Positions 1 to 9,428 of a stretch of DNA of 64,000 bases are shown in pieces. The translations under genes were made by a program, and so were the position numbers. The first letter of the stretch is position 1. Each line of letters starts with the position of its first letter. Source of the stretch: Opitutaceae bacterium (GTDB taxonomy: Bacteria; Verrucomicrobiota; Verrucomicrobiia; Opitutales; Opitutaceae); assembly GCA_030648295.1 (NCBI GenBank), contig JAUSID010000141.1, forward strand, positions 36,726 through 100,725, in the 5' to 3' direction. The notes beneath the pieces were generated by a model. It saw only the letters and a program-made list of their open reading frames with translations. It made no database searches and had not been told where the DNA came from.

Positions 1-783
1 AACGGCGCCACGGCAAACAAGCTGAGCACGAAGGAAAAATTCCAGCTGCTGCACGATGCGGGATTCGCCGGGGTCGAGGTCCGCAGCGGCATGCCGCAGG
101 ACGAAGTCCTCGCCGCGCGCGACGCGGCGGGCTTGCAGATCCCGAGCGTCCTCGTCTCGACCCACTGGACGCATCCGCTCTCCTCGCCCAACCCGTCGGC
201 CCGCGAGACCACGGTGGAGTCACTCAAGCAGGCGCTGCGCGACGGCAAAGCCTACGGCGCGACCTCCGTTCTCCTCGTGCCGGCTGTGGTGACCAAGGAG
301 GTGAGCTACACCGACGCCTACAAGCGCTCGGTCGAGGAAATCAAGAAATGCGTGCCGCTGGCGGAGGAACTCGGCGTCGCGATCGCAATCGAGAATGTCT
401 GGAATCAATTTCTGCTTAGTCCGCTCGAGGCGGTCGAATACGTGGACTCGTTCAAGTCGCCAATGGTTCAGTGGCATTTCGACGTCGGCAACATCGTCAA
501 CACCGGCTGGCCGGAACAATGGGCGCGAATCCTCGGCCCGCGCATCGCCAAGGTGCACGTGAAGGAATTCAGCCGGAAGCTGCGCGACGAAGAGGGACTG
601 TGGGCTGGATTCAAGGTCGACCTGATGCAGGGCGACAGCGACTGGCGGGCGGTCATGGCCGCATTCGATGACGTGAAATACACCGGCTGGCTGATCACGG
701 AACAGTATCGCTCCCCCGGGTTGACCGATGCCCAATATCTCTCCCAACTTTCCCAAAAGCTCGACGCCATCCTCGTCGCCTGA
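1..783 (+). CDS. Sugar phosphate isomerase/epimerase (xylose isomerase-like TIM barrel), 5'-truncated by window edge
   Basis: The frame is open from base 1, so the gene begins outside the window; 260 residues are visible. They match the C-terminal three quarters of the xylose-isomerase-like/AP-endonuclease-2 TIM-barrel family, usually 270-300 aa. Family metal-site signatures are present: a Glu in AIENVWNQ, His/Asp in HFDVGN, KVHVKEF, and a late Glu in ITEQY. These enzymes isomerise or epimerise sugars or inositols in the cytoplasm using a divalent metal. The gene lies 38 bp upstream of a Gfo/Idh/MocA oxidoreductase, a very common pairing for sugar or inositol catabolism in Verrucomicrobiota and Planctomycetota. 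The exact substrate cannot be read from the sequence. Confidence 0.85.
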   Translation, partial: NGATANKLSTKEKFQLLHDAGFAGVEVRSGMPQDEVLAARDAAGLQIPSVLVSTHWTHPLSSPNPSARETTVESLKQALRDGKAYGATSVLLVPAVVTKEVSYTDAYKRSVEEIKKCVPLAEELGVAIAIENVWNQFLLSPLEAVEYVDSFKSPMVQWHFDVGNIVNTGWPEQWARILGPRIAKVHVKEFSRKLRDEEGLWAGFKVDLMQGDSDWRAVMAAFDDVKYTGWLITEQYRSPGLTDAQYLSQLSQKLDAILVA

Positions 784-821
784 GCCAGCTCATCCCACCC
801 TCTCCAAACCACGAAAAAAAC

Positions 822-2117
822 ATGAACTCCCCGTCCGCAATCCCAACCACGCCGGCGACCCTGATGCCGCGCCGTGACTTCCTGAAAACATCCGCCGGCC
901 TCGCCGCCACGGCCACACTGGCGCGTCCGCTGACCGCGGCCGAGCGCAAGCGCTCCATCGGCGCGAACGATCGAATCCGCATTGCCCAGATCGGCTGCGG
1001 TAACCGCGGGCAGAGCGCGCACATGACGGGCGTGTACAAGCACGTCAAAGAAACCAATTTCGAATACGTCGCGGTGGCGGACACCTGGCGGGTGCATCGG
1101 GAGCAGGCGGCCGCGAAGGCGAAGGAGTGGTTCGGCAAGGACGTGAAGCAGTTTGCGTCCTACAAGGACGTGCTCGCGATGAAGGACGTCGACGCCGTGA
1201 TGATCGCGACGCCGGATCACCTGCACACCACGCACCTGGAGGCGGCAGCGAAGGCCGGCAAACACATTTACATCGAGAAGCCGCTCGCCACGGAATTCGA
1301 CAAGCTGGTGCGGGCGGTCGATGCGGTGAAGGCGGCCGGCACGGTCGTGCAGTGCGGGACCCAACTCCGCAGCTATCCCGGCATCGTCGGCGCCCGCGAA
1401 GTGATGCGCAGCGGCATCCTCGGCAAAGTATCGAAGGTCGAGGAGAACCGGAACGGCACCAAGCCGTATTGGTATCAGTACCTGGAGCGCGATGTGAAGG
1501 AGGCGGATGTGGACTGGAAGGCGTTCCTCGGCGACCGCCCGATGCGCAAGTTCAATCCCGAGATGTACGCCGCGTGGTATGGCCACTACGACTTCTGCCA
1601 GGGCCCGGTACCGCAATGGGGCGCCCACTTCCTGGATACGGTGCACTACATCCTCGATTCGAAATTCCCGGAATCCTGCATGTGCACCGGCGGCGTGCTC
1701 ACCTGGAAGGACGAGCACAAATTCACGACGCCCGACTGCGTGAGCGCGACCTGGATGTACCCGGAGGGCTACATGATCACGAGCGCGAACAATTTCGGCA
1801 ACGGCGGCGGCAGCGGGCGCAAGATCTTCGCCGCCAACGGCACGATGGACATCCAGAACACGAACGCCCCGAGCTACAGCGCCGACGGCGGACTGAAGCG
1901 CGGCGGCGAAATCCGCGGCAAGGTCGAAGTCCCGCTGAAGGAGCACCCGGATCATTTCCTGAACTGGCTGCAATGCATGCGCACGGGCGAGACGCCCAAC
2001 GCCTCGATCGAAGCCGGCTATCTCCACGCCGTCGCCGTGCTGATGGCAGTTGTCTCGTACGAGACCGGTAAGAAGACGGTTTACGATTCCACCAAGCGCG
2101 CGCTGCGGACCGTGTAA
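822..2117 (+). CDS. Gfo/Idh/MocA family oxidoreductase with Tat signal
   Basis: A 431-aa protein starting with a twin-arginine signal (PRRDFLKTSAGLAATATLA, about residues 14-32), so it is probably exported folded with its cofactor. The Rossmann nucleotide-binding motif QIGCGNRG lies near residue 65 and the family catalytic-lysine motif EKPLA near 151. A C-terminal Gfo/Idh/MocA domain follows with HFLDTVHY near 270. These enzymes are NAD(P)-dependent sugar dehydrogenases or oxidoreductases. The gene follows the isomerase after 38 bp and is closed by a strong terminator, so the two are probably cotranscribed. A start at the internal ATG 14 codons later is possible and would sit right at the Tat motif. 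Confidence 0.9.
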   Translation: MNSPSAIPTTPATLMPRRDFLKTSAGLAATATLARPLTAAERKRSIGANDRIRIAQIGCGNRGQSAHMTGVYKHVKETNFEYVAVADTWRVHREQAAAKAKEWFGKDVKQFASYKDVLAMKDVDAVMIATPDHLHTTHLEAAAKAGKHIYIEKPLATEFDKLVRAVDAVKAAGTVVQCGTQLRSYPGIVGAREVMRSGILGKVSKVEENRNGTKPYWYQYLERDVKEADVDWKAFLGDRPMRKFNPEMYAAWYGHYDFCQGPVPQWGAHFLDTVHYILDSKFPESCMCTGGVLTWKDEHKFTTPDCVSATWMYPEGYMITSANNFGNGGGSGRKIFAANGTMDIQNTNAPSYSADGGLKRGGEIRGKVEVPLKEHPDHFLNWLQCMRTGETPNASIEAGYLHAVAVLMAVVSYETGKKTVYDSTKRALRTV

Positions 2118-2145
2118 GGTTCGGCCGAAACGTTTTCACCAAAGG

Positions 2146-2175
2146 CGCGGCCAGTGTGGCCGCGTCTTTTTTTTT
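2146..2175 (+). terminator. Intrinsic terminator after Gfo/Idh gene
   Basis: The stem CGCGGCCA / TGGCCGCG with loop GTG is followed by TC and a run of nine T. It lies 29 bp past the oxidoreductase stop codon. Confidence 0.85.
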
Positions 2176-2190
2176 GCATGCGGTGCGTCC

Positions 2191-2772
2191 CTGGGAGCGC
2201 GGGCGTCTCGCCCGCAGTGGTCGAGAGGCTGCGGTCGCCGACCGATGCTCGGATGATCAGATGATCAGATGGTCGGATGGTCAGTGGTCAGTGGTCAGTG
2301 GTCAGTGGTCAGTGGTCAGTGGTCAGTGGTCGGTGGTCGGTGGTCGGTAAAGCGGTAGGAGGCTCGCTCGCCTGGGAGCGCGGGCGTCTCGCCCGCAACG
2401 TGGCTGCGGCTTCCAGCCGCAGATGATTAGGAAAAAGAGAACGAAGTACCTTCCCCGACTCGTTCTCTTTTCCTCTTTCTCTTTCTCGTTCTGTTCCCCT
2501 TCGTTCGAAGCGGCAGACGGATGCCGAATGAGTTCACGACCCCTCTGCGGCTGGAAGCCGCAGCCACTTCAGAGCACCTAGGTTCGACCCAAGAAATCGG
2601 CTGCGCAATCGTCCGCCGTGGCTGCGGCATCCTGCCGCAGTGACTTTCGAACGAAACTTTCGATCCCCTCTGCGGCTGGACGCCGCAGCCACTTTGCCGG
2701 AAAACCGATCCCTTCGCTGTCTCGTCAACCGGCCCCGTTTCAATCCGGCCATGCGTCGGCACGCCCGCGCTC
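2191..2772. repeat. Repeat-filled intergenic region with palindromic families A and B
   Basis: No credible gene is seen here. Two copies of palindromic family A (GGGAGCGCGGGCGTC followed by TCGCCCGC) lie at 2191-2215 and 2372-2396, with a half copy near 2757-2772. At least four copies of family B (GTGGCTGCGGC, 4-5 bases, GCCGCAG) occur in both orientations near 2402, 2543, 2619 and 2671. A pyrimidine-rich tract lies at 2455-2500. The same units recur in many gaps of the window, so reading frames across this region are artefacts of the repeats. Confidence 0.85.
2278..2347. repeat. Tandem 7-bp repeat (GGTCAGT)n
   Basis: About eight near-perfect copies of the heptamer GGTCAGT are followed by the variant GGTCGGT. 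It is a simple tandem array without coding potential. Its copy number probably varies between strains. Confidence 0.9.
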
Positions 2773-2778
2773 CCGGGC

Positions 2779-3039
2779 TCAATCCGGTGCCAGCTCCAAC
2801 ACGTATTTGCCGCGGTAAAAATCGTGCGTCGCAACGTACCGACCCGGTTTCTCGAGCTGTACGTGATAACCGAGCATCCGCTCCAATCGCGCCGCCTCCG
2901 CGTGGAGATCGTCCAGCGACGCTTCGCGTTTCAGCACCACGCGATCGCCGCCGTTCATCTGTCGTTTCACGAGCTTCACCGTACAATCAATACCAACGAC
3001 CCCGACGCGAAGCAACCGGCGGTTTTCGATGAATGTCAC
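2779..3039 (-). CDS. Small hypothetical protein next to palindromic operators
   Basis: An 86-aa basic protein with balanced composition (motifs GVVGIDCTVKLV, LERMLGYHVQLE, GKYVLELAPD). No family is recognised. The only upstream start in frame is a GTG inside the first of two palindromes at 3033-3100, and no Shine-Dalgarno is evident. An internal ATG at codon 28 is an alternative. The composition is unlike the surrounding repeats, which supports a real gene, but it ends close to repeat sequence and could be a fragment. If real, a repressor bound to the palindromes would block its start, as in autoregulated toxin-antitoxin or regulator genes. Confidence 0.4.
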   Translation of the reverse strand: MTFIENRRLLRVGVVGIDCTVKLVKRQMNGGDRVVLKREASLDDLHAEAARLERMLGYHVQLEKPGRYVATHDFYRGKYVLELAPD

Positions 3040-3100
3040 GTATTACGTGACATCGCCCGCGTCCCTCGGCTCGAGGAATATGTCACGTAATACATGACAT
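3033..3100. promoter_or_regulatory. Two 21-bp operator-like palindromes
   Basis: Palindrome 1 (3033-3053) has perfect 10-bp arms, ATGTCACGTA and TACGTGACAT, around a central T. Palindrome 2 (3080-3100) has the left arm ATGTCACGTA and right arm TACATGACAT around A, with one mismatched pair. Their centres are 47 bp apart. Paired sites of this kind are typical of binding sites for dimeric repressors. The first covers the GTG start of the minus-strand small ORF. Confidence 0.6.
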
Positions 3101-3147
3101 GTTCGCCTGGCGAGGCGCAGCCTAAGTCCCGACACAATTCCCGGTTT

Positions 3148-3231
3148 GTCATTCTGAGGCTTGGCGAAGAATCCAGCTCGATGCTCGCAGCCGGACGCGC
3201 CACTGGATTCTTCGGCGGCCCTCAGAATGAC
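3148..3231. repeat. Inverted repeat, family D (CATTCTGAG...GAAGAATCCA)
   Basis: The left arm GTCATTCTGAGG...GAAGAATCCAG is matched by the right arm CTGGATTCTTC...CCTCAGAATGAC, giving a long imperfect hairpin. A related copy is at 29063-29197. No gene is seen between 3101 and 3343. Confidence 0.75.
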
Positions 3232-3343
3232 AGTTTAGGAATTCTCGAAAACCCTGGCCGCCTTCGGCGCCGCCAAAGGCGGGCAAGCTTGACCTGTTCA
3301 CAACGAGTTTCGGAGTTCAAGGAGTCTGGACACCGCACGCCGG

Positions 3344-6300
3344 CTACTCGTTCACGAATGTCACCGCGGCGGAGCTGACCTTCACGGCCTCGGGCAAATT
3401 CGTTTCGTCGATCCGGACCACGATCGTGTTTGGACCCGGCCTCGTCGCGGCGGTGAATTGCCCGGCCGGCTTGATCAACTCGCCGTTGACCCACACGTCC
3501 TTCGCCTGGCCGTCGAGCGAGAACGTCACCGGCCCGCCCTTGGGCGAGTTGAACTGGGCGCCGGCAAAGAGTCCGCGCGCATTGAACCGATTCGGATATA
3601 CGCCCTCGATCACGTCCTTTGAAAGCGCTCCGCTCACGAGCGAGAACGCCGGCGTCCAGTCCGGCAGCGTGAAGTCGCCGCGCGCCACGCGCTCGACGCC
3701 GAGGTGCTCGTTCCGGCTCACGATCAGATACAGCTTCCACGCGCGCGCGACGCCGCCCTTCGCCGCGTCGTAGTCGCCCGGCTTCCCGAGCGACGCGAGA
3801 AACTTGATCAGGTCCAGCCGCTCCTCCGGCACCAAGGTGTCGATGAGTCCGGCGGGCATCAGCGAGCCGATGTTCGTGCGCTTCGCGATGTTCTGCGTGG
3901 CGATCGAAACTTCCTGGTTGGCGGCGTTGCGCAGCACGACCTGCGCGGCGTCCTCCTTCACCACCATGCCGCTGAGCTCCTGGTTGTCGCGCGTGCTGAT
4001 GAGCACGGCGTGATAACCTTCCTTGATTTTCGCGTTCGGGTAGAGCAGCGCCTCGACGACGTAGTCGGGCGGTGCACTCGCGCCGATGCTCGTGAGATCC
4101 GGCCCCACCTTTCCGCCCGCGCCGCCAATCGCGTGACACGCCATGCACGCGAGATCGGCGCGGCGGTAAACCGCTTCGCCGCGCGCCGCATCGCCGCGGG
4201 CGAGCGCATCCTGCGCGAGCTTCTGCAATTCCGCCGGCGACAACGGCACGGTGGAAAGCGTCAGCCCCGCGAGTTTCAGCAGCGCCTGCACGAGCGGCTG
4301 ATTCTGGCTCCCTTCCCGCGCGGGCCTCAGCCCCGCGCGGGCCACCTCGGGCGGCACCGGCAATTTCGGCAACTCGGCCGTCAGCCGCGCGCCCGCGTTG
4401 CGGATCGTCAGCAGCAAACGCCAGATCGCCTGCGCCTCGGTTTCGTCCGGGGTCGCCTTGAGCAGCGCGATCACGACGGGCAGCGCGGCGTGCAAGTCCA
4501 GCGTCGCGAGCGTCAGCGCCGCCTCACGACGCACCTCGAGTGGCGCCGGCGCCGCGGTCAATTTTTTCAGCTCGGCGGTGACCCGCGGTCCACCGATGTC
4601 GCGCAGGGCAGTGAACGCGGCGTGGCGCTCGTCCGCGGACCCGCCCGCATTTCCCGCCAGCTGGACGAGTCGCGGCGTGAACGCCGTGAGCTTCCACGCG
4701 CCGGCAAGCTGAATCGCTCCAAGCCGCAGCTTCTCGTTCCGCGATTCCAGCAGGCCGGCGAGTGCCGTGGGATCATCATCGGTCTTGATGCTGCGCAGTC
4801 GCATCGCCTCGCCCAGGGCGGCGAGCGCGCGCAACGCCGCATCATCGGTGAAGCCACCCCGTATCAGTTGATCGAACACGAGCCGGATCTCGGCCGCGCC
4901 GCCGGCCGCGCCCACGAGTTCGAGCCATGGTCCCGCACCCTCGCGTGAAAGTCCGCGCGCCGCGAGCAACCGGCCGAGCACCTCGCTTGCTTTTTCGGGC
5001 TCGATCGCCTTCAGGGCGAACTCGAGCTGCTTCTCGCGGCCGTCGATTTTCCAGCCGCCACTCTTCACCGCGGCCAGCCAGGGCTCCGCCAGTTCGTTGA
5101 TCGTGAGCCAGAGCGCGTAATCCAGGAATGGATCCACCGGCCGATCGAGCACGCTCAAGGCGAGCTCCGCCGCGCGGGCGTTCCCCTGTTTGCCCAGCTG
5201 CCGCAGGGCCTCGACCCGGACGCGTGGATGCCCATCGGCCACCAGCTTCGCGAGTTTCTCCAGCTGCTCGCCGGCGGGCAGCGCGCGAACTGCCGCCGCG
5301 CGAATCCGCGCGTCCTTTGCCGCGAGCAGTTCGTCGTGCAGCGCCACGGGCACGCGGTCGAGCGCCTGATACATCCACATTGCCTGGAGCCGCGCCGGTT
5401 CATCCGGACGACTTCGCGTCCACGCGCCGAGATCCGCCAGGACCGCGGACGCGCCCCGCTCCACCAGCACGCGCTTCGCGTGTTCGAGCTCGTAACCATT
5501 GTGCGCCAGCAGCCGATCGAGCAGCTGCGGATTGCCGAGCTTCGTGAGATCCGTCTTCGCCAGCGGCGCGCGACCTTTCGGCGCAATTCGCCAGATGCGC
5601 CCGTGCTCCTTGTCGCGACGCGGATCGCGGAAATCCACCTCGCCGTGCTGGATGATCGGGTTGCTCCAGTCCGCCACGTAGAGTGCGCCGTCGGGCCCCA
5701 TCCGCACATCAATTGGCCGGAACGAATCCGTCGTTGTGCGCAGCAGGTCGGGCATCTCGCGCGTGACGTAGCCCGCGCCCTGCTCGGTGACCTTATAGCG
5801 GACGACGCGGTGGGCGCGAAAATCGGCGGTGATGACATCGCCCTGCCACTCCTCCGGAAACAGCGCGCTGCGTACGATTTCGATGCCGCAGAATTTCGGG
5901 TAATTTCCCGGACTGATGCTCGGCAGCTGCCGCCGGCTGGGGGCGAGCGTGAAGTACGTGGCACCGGGCACGCCCCAGCTAATCCCCTGGAAACCCGCGC
6001 CATCAGTCAGGAACGATTGCCCGAAGTCGTCGAACTGGTGGCCCCAGGTGTTGACCCAGCCGCGGTACAAAATCTCCATCCGCTGATCGCGCGGATCGAA
6101 GCGAAACACGCCGCCCGCCTTGAGCCGCACGACGCCATGCGGCGTCTCCGTGTTGGTGCGCGTGTAGACCGACTGATTCAGGTACAGCCGACCGTCCGGC
6201 CCCCAGCGCAGCGTGTGCAGGTTGTGGTGCGTGTCCTCCGTGCCGAAGCCGCGCAGCACGGCGCGGCGGAGGTCCGCCTTGCCGTCGCCGTCCGTGTCCT

Positions 6301-7627
6301 GGAAATGCAGCAGCTCCGTGCTCTGCGCGACATACACGCCGCGGTCGCCGACCTCGAGTCCGGTCGGAATCAACAGACCATCGGCGAACACCGTCGCCTT
6401 GTCGGCGTGCCCGCCACCGGTGGTATCTTCGAGCACGATGATTTTGTCCGTCGCGGCCTGGCCGGGTTCGATTTGTGGATACAGCTCCGAGCTTGCGACC
6501 CACAGCCGGCCGCGGGCGTCGAAGTTCATCTGCACCGGCTTGTGCAGCAGCGGGTTTTCCGCCCAGAGCGTGGCCTCGAAGCCCTCCACCACCTCGAACT
6601 TCGGGTGCGGCTGCGGCGTGTGTTTCGCCGTCAGGTTGCCGACGTGCCGCGGGATTTCCGGCACCTTCGCGGGCCGGAGCGCCCGCAACTGCGCGATCCG
6701 TTTTTCCTCGGCCGCGATGAACTCGTCGAACTTCAGCACCTCGACCGCGTTTTTCCCCTGCTCGCGCCGGCGGAAGCCGAAGATATACGCCATGTTCGCC
6801 GGCCGGGAGCGGTGAAAAAACCACTCGTTCTTCCGCCGGATCGCCTGCCGCAGCGGCTCCGCCTGCGCGCTCGAGCGCCACGGGCCGGCATTCGCGAAAA
6901 GTTTCTCCTCGATGATTTCCGCGACCGCGCGATAACCCGCGCCCGTCAGCTGAATGCCATTGCGCGTCAGCTTCTCCCGCGCCGCGCCGCCCTCCATCCG
7001 CGGCTGCAATGCGTCGAACAGCGGGATGGCCGTGAGCTTCCGTTCCGTCGCGATGTCCGCGATCGCCCTCGCCAAGGCGGCCAGCTGCTGGTTGTGACCC
7101 GATGGTTCCGGCCACGGCGCACCGAGGTTCTCGTGACGAATCGGACTCAGCAGAATCACGCGGGCCCCGGGCGACACGCGCGCAATCGAATCGAGCAACC
7201 GGCGGTAATCCGCCTGGAACACGGGCAGCCCGGCGTGGACGTCGAACGAACTCGCCATCCCGTATCCCACGAAAACGACGGAGGCCTTCGCCTCCTCGAT
7301 TTGCTTCACCAGCTGCGTCCAGCCTTCATCCGCCGGTTCGCGTCCAGCCTGGAGCAGGCTCAAGCCGAAGCGCGAGTCACCGGCCGGCGTGTCACCGTTC
7401 CAGCCGAGATTGCGAAACGTGATATGGCGCTCGGGGAAGCGCGCGGTGAGCATGACTTCGATCCATCCTTCGTATTGCTCGCCCTCGATGAACCCGTCGC
7501 CGAGGAACACGACGCGGTCGCCGGATTTGAGTTCAAATGACGGCGGACGATCGGCCGCGTGAACAGCGGCACCGAAAAAAACCAACGCGAGAAGGGCGAC
7601 AGGGAACGTCAGGACGCGGAGTGGCAT
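3344..7627 (-). CDS. Large secreted PVC-type protein: SGNH-like + beta-propeller + HEAT + cytochrome c
   Basis: A 1427-aa exported protein. The start at 7627 was chosen because it directly precedes a signal peptide (LRVLTFPVALLALVFFG, then VHAA); the frame stays open 32 codons further. Order of domains: an SGNH/GDSL-like domain (about 30-270, RVVFLGDGFIEG, NLGWNGDTP); a PVC-type dehydrogenase/NHL-like propeller (about 340-700, WVASSELYP, GLEVGDRGVYVAQ, WGPDGRLYLNQS); helical HEAT-like repeats (about 720-1120); a c-type haem site CMACH near 1161; and a C-terminal beta domain. Related proteins are abundant in Planctomycetota and Verrucomicrobiota and are thought to act in periplasmic oxidation during polysaccharide breakdown. 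It appears to be monocistronic. Confidence 0.85.
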   Translation of the reverse strand: MPLRVLTFPVALLALVFFGAAVHAADRPPSFELKSGDRVVFLGDGFIEGEQYEGWIEVMLTARFPERHITFRNLGWNGDTPAGDSRFGLSLLQAGREPADEGWTQLVKQIEEAKASVVFVGYGMASSFDVHAGLPVFQADYRRLLDSIARVSPGARVILLSPIRHENLGAPWPEPSGHNQQLAALARAIADIATERKLTAIPLFDALQPRMEGGAAREKLTRNGIQLTGAGYRAVAEIIEEKLFANAGPWRSSAQAEPLRQAIRRKNEWFFHRSRPANMAYIFGFRRREQGKNAVEVLKFDEFIAAEEKRIAQLRALRPAKVPEIPRHVGNLTAKHTPQPHPKFEVVEGFEATLWAENPLLHKPVQMNFDARGRLWVASSELYPQIEPGQAATDKIIVLEDTTGGGHADKATVFADGLLIPTGLEVGDRGVYVAQSTELLHFQDTDGDGKADLRRAVLRGFGTEDTHHNLHTLRWGPDGRLYLNQSVYTRTNTETPHGVVRLKAGGVFRFDPRDQRMEILYRGWVNTWGHQFDDFGQSFLTDGAGFQGISWGVPGATYFTLAPSRRQLPSISPGNYPKFCGIEIVRSALFPEEWQGDVITADFRAHRVVRYKVTEQGAGYVTREMPDLLRTTTDSFRPIDVRMGPDGALYVADWSNPIIQHGEVDFRDPRRDKEHGRIWRIAPKGRAPLAKTDLTKLGNPQLLDRLLAHNGYELEHAKRVLVERGASAVLADLGAWTRSRPDEPARLQAMWMYQALDRVPVALHDELLAAKDARIRAAAVRALPAGEQLEKLAKLVADGHPRVRVEALRQLGKQGNARAAELALSVLDRPVDPFLDYALWLTINELAEPWLAAVKSGGWKIDGREKQLEFALKAIEPEKASEVLGRLLAARGLSREGAGPWLELVGAAGGAAEIRLVFDQLIRGGFTDDAALRALAALGEAMRLRSIKTDDDPTALAGLLESRNEKLRLGAIQLAGAWKLTAFTPRLVQLAGNAGGSADERHAAFTALRDIGGPRVTAELKKLTAAPAPLEVRREAALTLATLDLHAALPVVIALLKATPDETEAQAIWRLLLTIRNAGARLTAELPKLPVPPEVARAGLRPAREGSQNQPLVQALLKLAGLTLSTVPLSPAELQKLAQDALARGDAARGEAVYRRADLACMACHAIGGAGGKVGPDLTSIGASAPPDYVVEALLYPNAKIKEGYHAVLISTRDNQELSGMVVKEDAAQVVLRNAANQEVSIATQNIAKRTNIGSLMPAGLIDTLVPEERLDLIKFLASLGKPGDYDAAKGGVARAWKLYLIVSRNEHLGVERVARGDFTLPDWTPAFSLVSGALSKDVIEGVYPNRFNARGLFAGAQFNSPKGGPVTFSLDGQAKDVWVNGELIKPAGQFTAATRPGPNTIVVRIDETNLPEAVKVSSAAVTFVNE

Positions 7628-7761
7628 GGCAAAACGACGGAACGATTCGGGGAAAACGCGAAAACGGTGGGACGGTTGTGATGGCGTGAACCATGGTGGC
7701 GATGCAAGCCAGCCGTGCAGCATGCGAGCAAATTCCGGGGCGAAGTTCCTCAGTTGAACCC

Positions 7762-7862
7762 GATCGGATTTCGGAGCAGCCGGGGTGACGAGGCTGGATG
7801 ACTCTGTTCACCATCCGGTGAATGGAGCCGCGGCGCCCCCGCCGCGGATGTGAGCACGACGT
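7762..7862. repeat. Family E dispersed repeat, copy 1
   Basis: About 100 bp, highly similar to 9429-9530 and in the same orientation. It contains AGCAGCCGGGGTGACGAGGC, a stretch including CACCATCCGGTGAATGGAG, and the palindrome CCGCGGCG-CCCC-CGCCGCGG. The two copies bracket the FG-GAP gene at 8036-9289. The rest of the 7628-8035 gap shows no gene. Confidence 0.85.
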
Positions 7863-8035
7863 TACGCAATCTGACGCAACCATCCGGCGGTTTGTTCCTG
7901 CTCCCTGCTCCCTGCTCCGCGGAGCATCAGTCGGAAACACGCGCTACTTCGGTGTCGGCTGCGCCGCACTGGGCCCATCCGAGTATCCGGCCATCATACC
8001 AATGCGGGCCAGAGGCCCGCGCCCTCACGGCAATC

Positions 8036-9289
8036 CTACTTCCCCTGGTTCCAAAGCACGTGTGTGCCGCTCTTGCCGGACACGACGATGTCTTTCCAAC
8101 CGTTGCCATCGAGATCGGCAACGCGGATCTGGAGCCCGATGCCGGGGCCGTTCTCCGCCACGATGAATTTGCTGAACCGCCGGCCGGCCTTGTCCCACTT
8201 GTAATAGTACACGCAGCCGGGCTCGTTGTCGCCCGGGTCATTGCCGCTATGTGCCTTCACGCGGCGGCCCGTGATCAGTTCCGGCTGGCCATCATTGTCG
8301 ATGTCCTCCCACGCGAGGCAGTGTACCTGCGATACGCGATCGTCGATCAGGTTGTGGCGCCAGTTCGTGCTCCCGTCCTTGTTGTCGTCGCGCCGCTCCT
8401 CCCAATACAGCCCGTAATTGTGGCCATGGCCCCAGATGAAATCGTTGCGCCCGTCTCCCGTGAGATCGACGACGAGCATCGGGGTGCTGGCGTGCGGGAA
8501 AATCCAGTCGGGGTGCCGGATCCAAGGCTGGGTCATGGCGCCCTGCTTCGGGCGCTCATACCATCCGTTGCCGTACAGCATGTCCTCGAGGCCGTCGCCA
8601 TTGACGTCCCCGAACCCGATTCCGTGTCCGTTCACAAACGGGGCGCCCGCCTGGATCGTCCACGGCTTCAGCACCGGCTGGTTGTTTTCGTCCCGGGCAA
8701 ACTGATACGCCATCATGGCGTTCGCCGGCCCGTAGGAATTGACGATGTATTCCGGCCGGCCGTCGCCATTGAGATCGCGCATCGTCGTCCATTCGTTCTG
8801 GGCCAGCTTCGTGTCGATCAGCACGTGCCGCGGCCAGAGCGCGCCGGACTTCAGCCCGTCGGCGCGGGGATTCTCATACCAGCAGATATTCGAGTCCATG
8901 AACGCGCCACTGACGATGTCCGGCCAGCCGTCGCCGTTCACGTCATACGCGTGCTCCCCGCAGTTGGTCATGTAATCCTTGCCGAACGGCTCGAGCTTGC
9001 GCAGCGGCTTCTTGTCCTTGAACGACGGACCGGGGTACCAGAATTCGCCCGCACTGATGTCGAGTTTGCCGTCGCGATTGAAATCGGCGACGTCGCAGCC
9101 CTCGTTGTTGTCCAGGTGCAGTTGCTGCACCCGGAACTTCACGCCCACGGCGGCCGCGGCCTTCTTCGCCGCGCCGGCCTTTTTCGCCGGGGGCGCTTTC
9201 GCATCGTTCGCCGCCGGGAGTGGCGCCGGCATCACCGCCAGCGTCAGCAGCGTCAAGCCCAGCACAGCGGAAAGGGGTGTTCTTTTCAT
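8036..9289 (-). CDS. Secreted FG-GAP/VCBS repeat protein
   Basis: 417 aa. The start at 9289 opens a signal peptide (MKRTPLSAVLGLTLLTLAV, then PAPLPAA). At least six FG-GAP/VCBS calcium-binding units follow (DFNRDGKLD, DVNGDGWPD, DLNGDGRPE, DVNGDGLED, DLTGDGRND, DLDGNGWKD), which should fold as a beta-propeller outside the cytoplasm. Such proteins in Verrucomicrobiota are usually of unknown substrate and often sit with glycan-degradation genes. A longer upstream frame exists but it encodes only repeat-derived sequence, so it was not used. There are no clear operon partners. Confidence 0.8.
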   Translation of the reverse strand: MKRTPLSAVLGLTLLTLAVMPAPLPAANDAKAPPAKKAGAAKKAAAAVGVKFRVQQLHLDNNEGCDVADFNRDGKLDISAGEFWYPGPSFKDKKPLRKLEPFGKDYMTNCGEHAYDVNGDGWPDIVSGAFMDSNICWYENPRADGLKSGALWPRHVLIDTKLAQNEWTTMRDLNGDGRPEYIVNSYGPANAMMAYQFARDENNQPVLKPWTIQAGAPFVNGHGIGFGDVNGDGLEDMLYGNGWYERPKQGAMTQPWIRHPDWIFPHASTPMLVVDLTGDGRNDFIWGHGHNYGLYWEERRDDNKDGSTNWRHNLIDDRVSQVHCLAWEDIDNDGQPELITGRRVKAHSGNDPGDNEPGCVYYYKWDKAGRRFSKFIVAENGPGIGLQIRVADLDGNGWKDIVVSGKSGTHVLWNQGK

Positions 9290-9428
9290 GATGTTTGCGC
9301 TCCGAGCGAAACCCATTTTCCGCCCGATGTCTTGCTCCAACATGCGCGATGCCACGTTTTTTTTGATCCGGCCGGCCCAGCGATTTCGGGCCGAGCACGC
9401 GCTTAGCCGTAACGATGCAGTCAAAAAC

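Noticed and set aside
2278..2347. Possible CRISPR array
   Set aside because: It is an uninterrupted 7-bp tandem repeat without spacers or cas genes.
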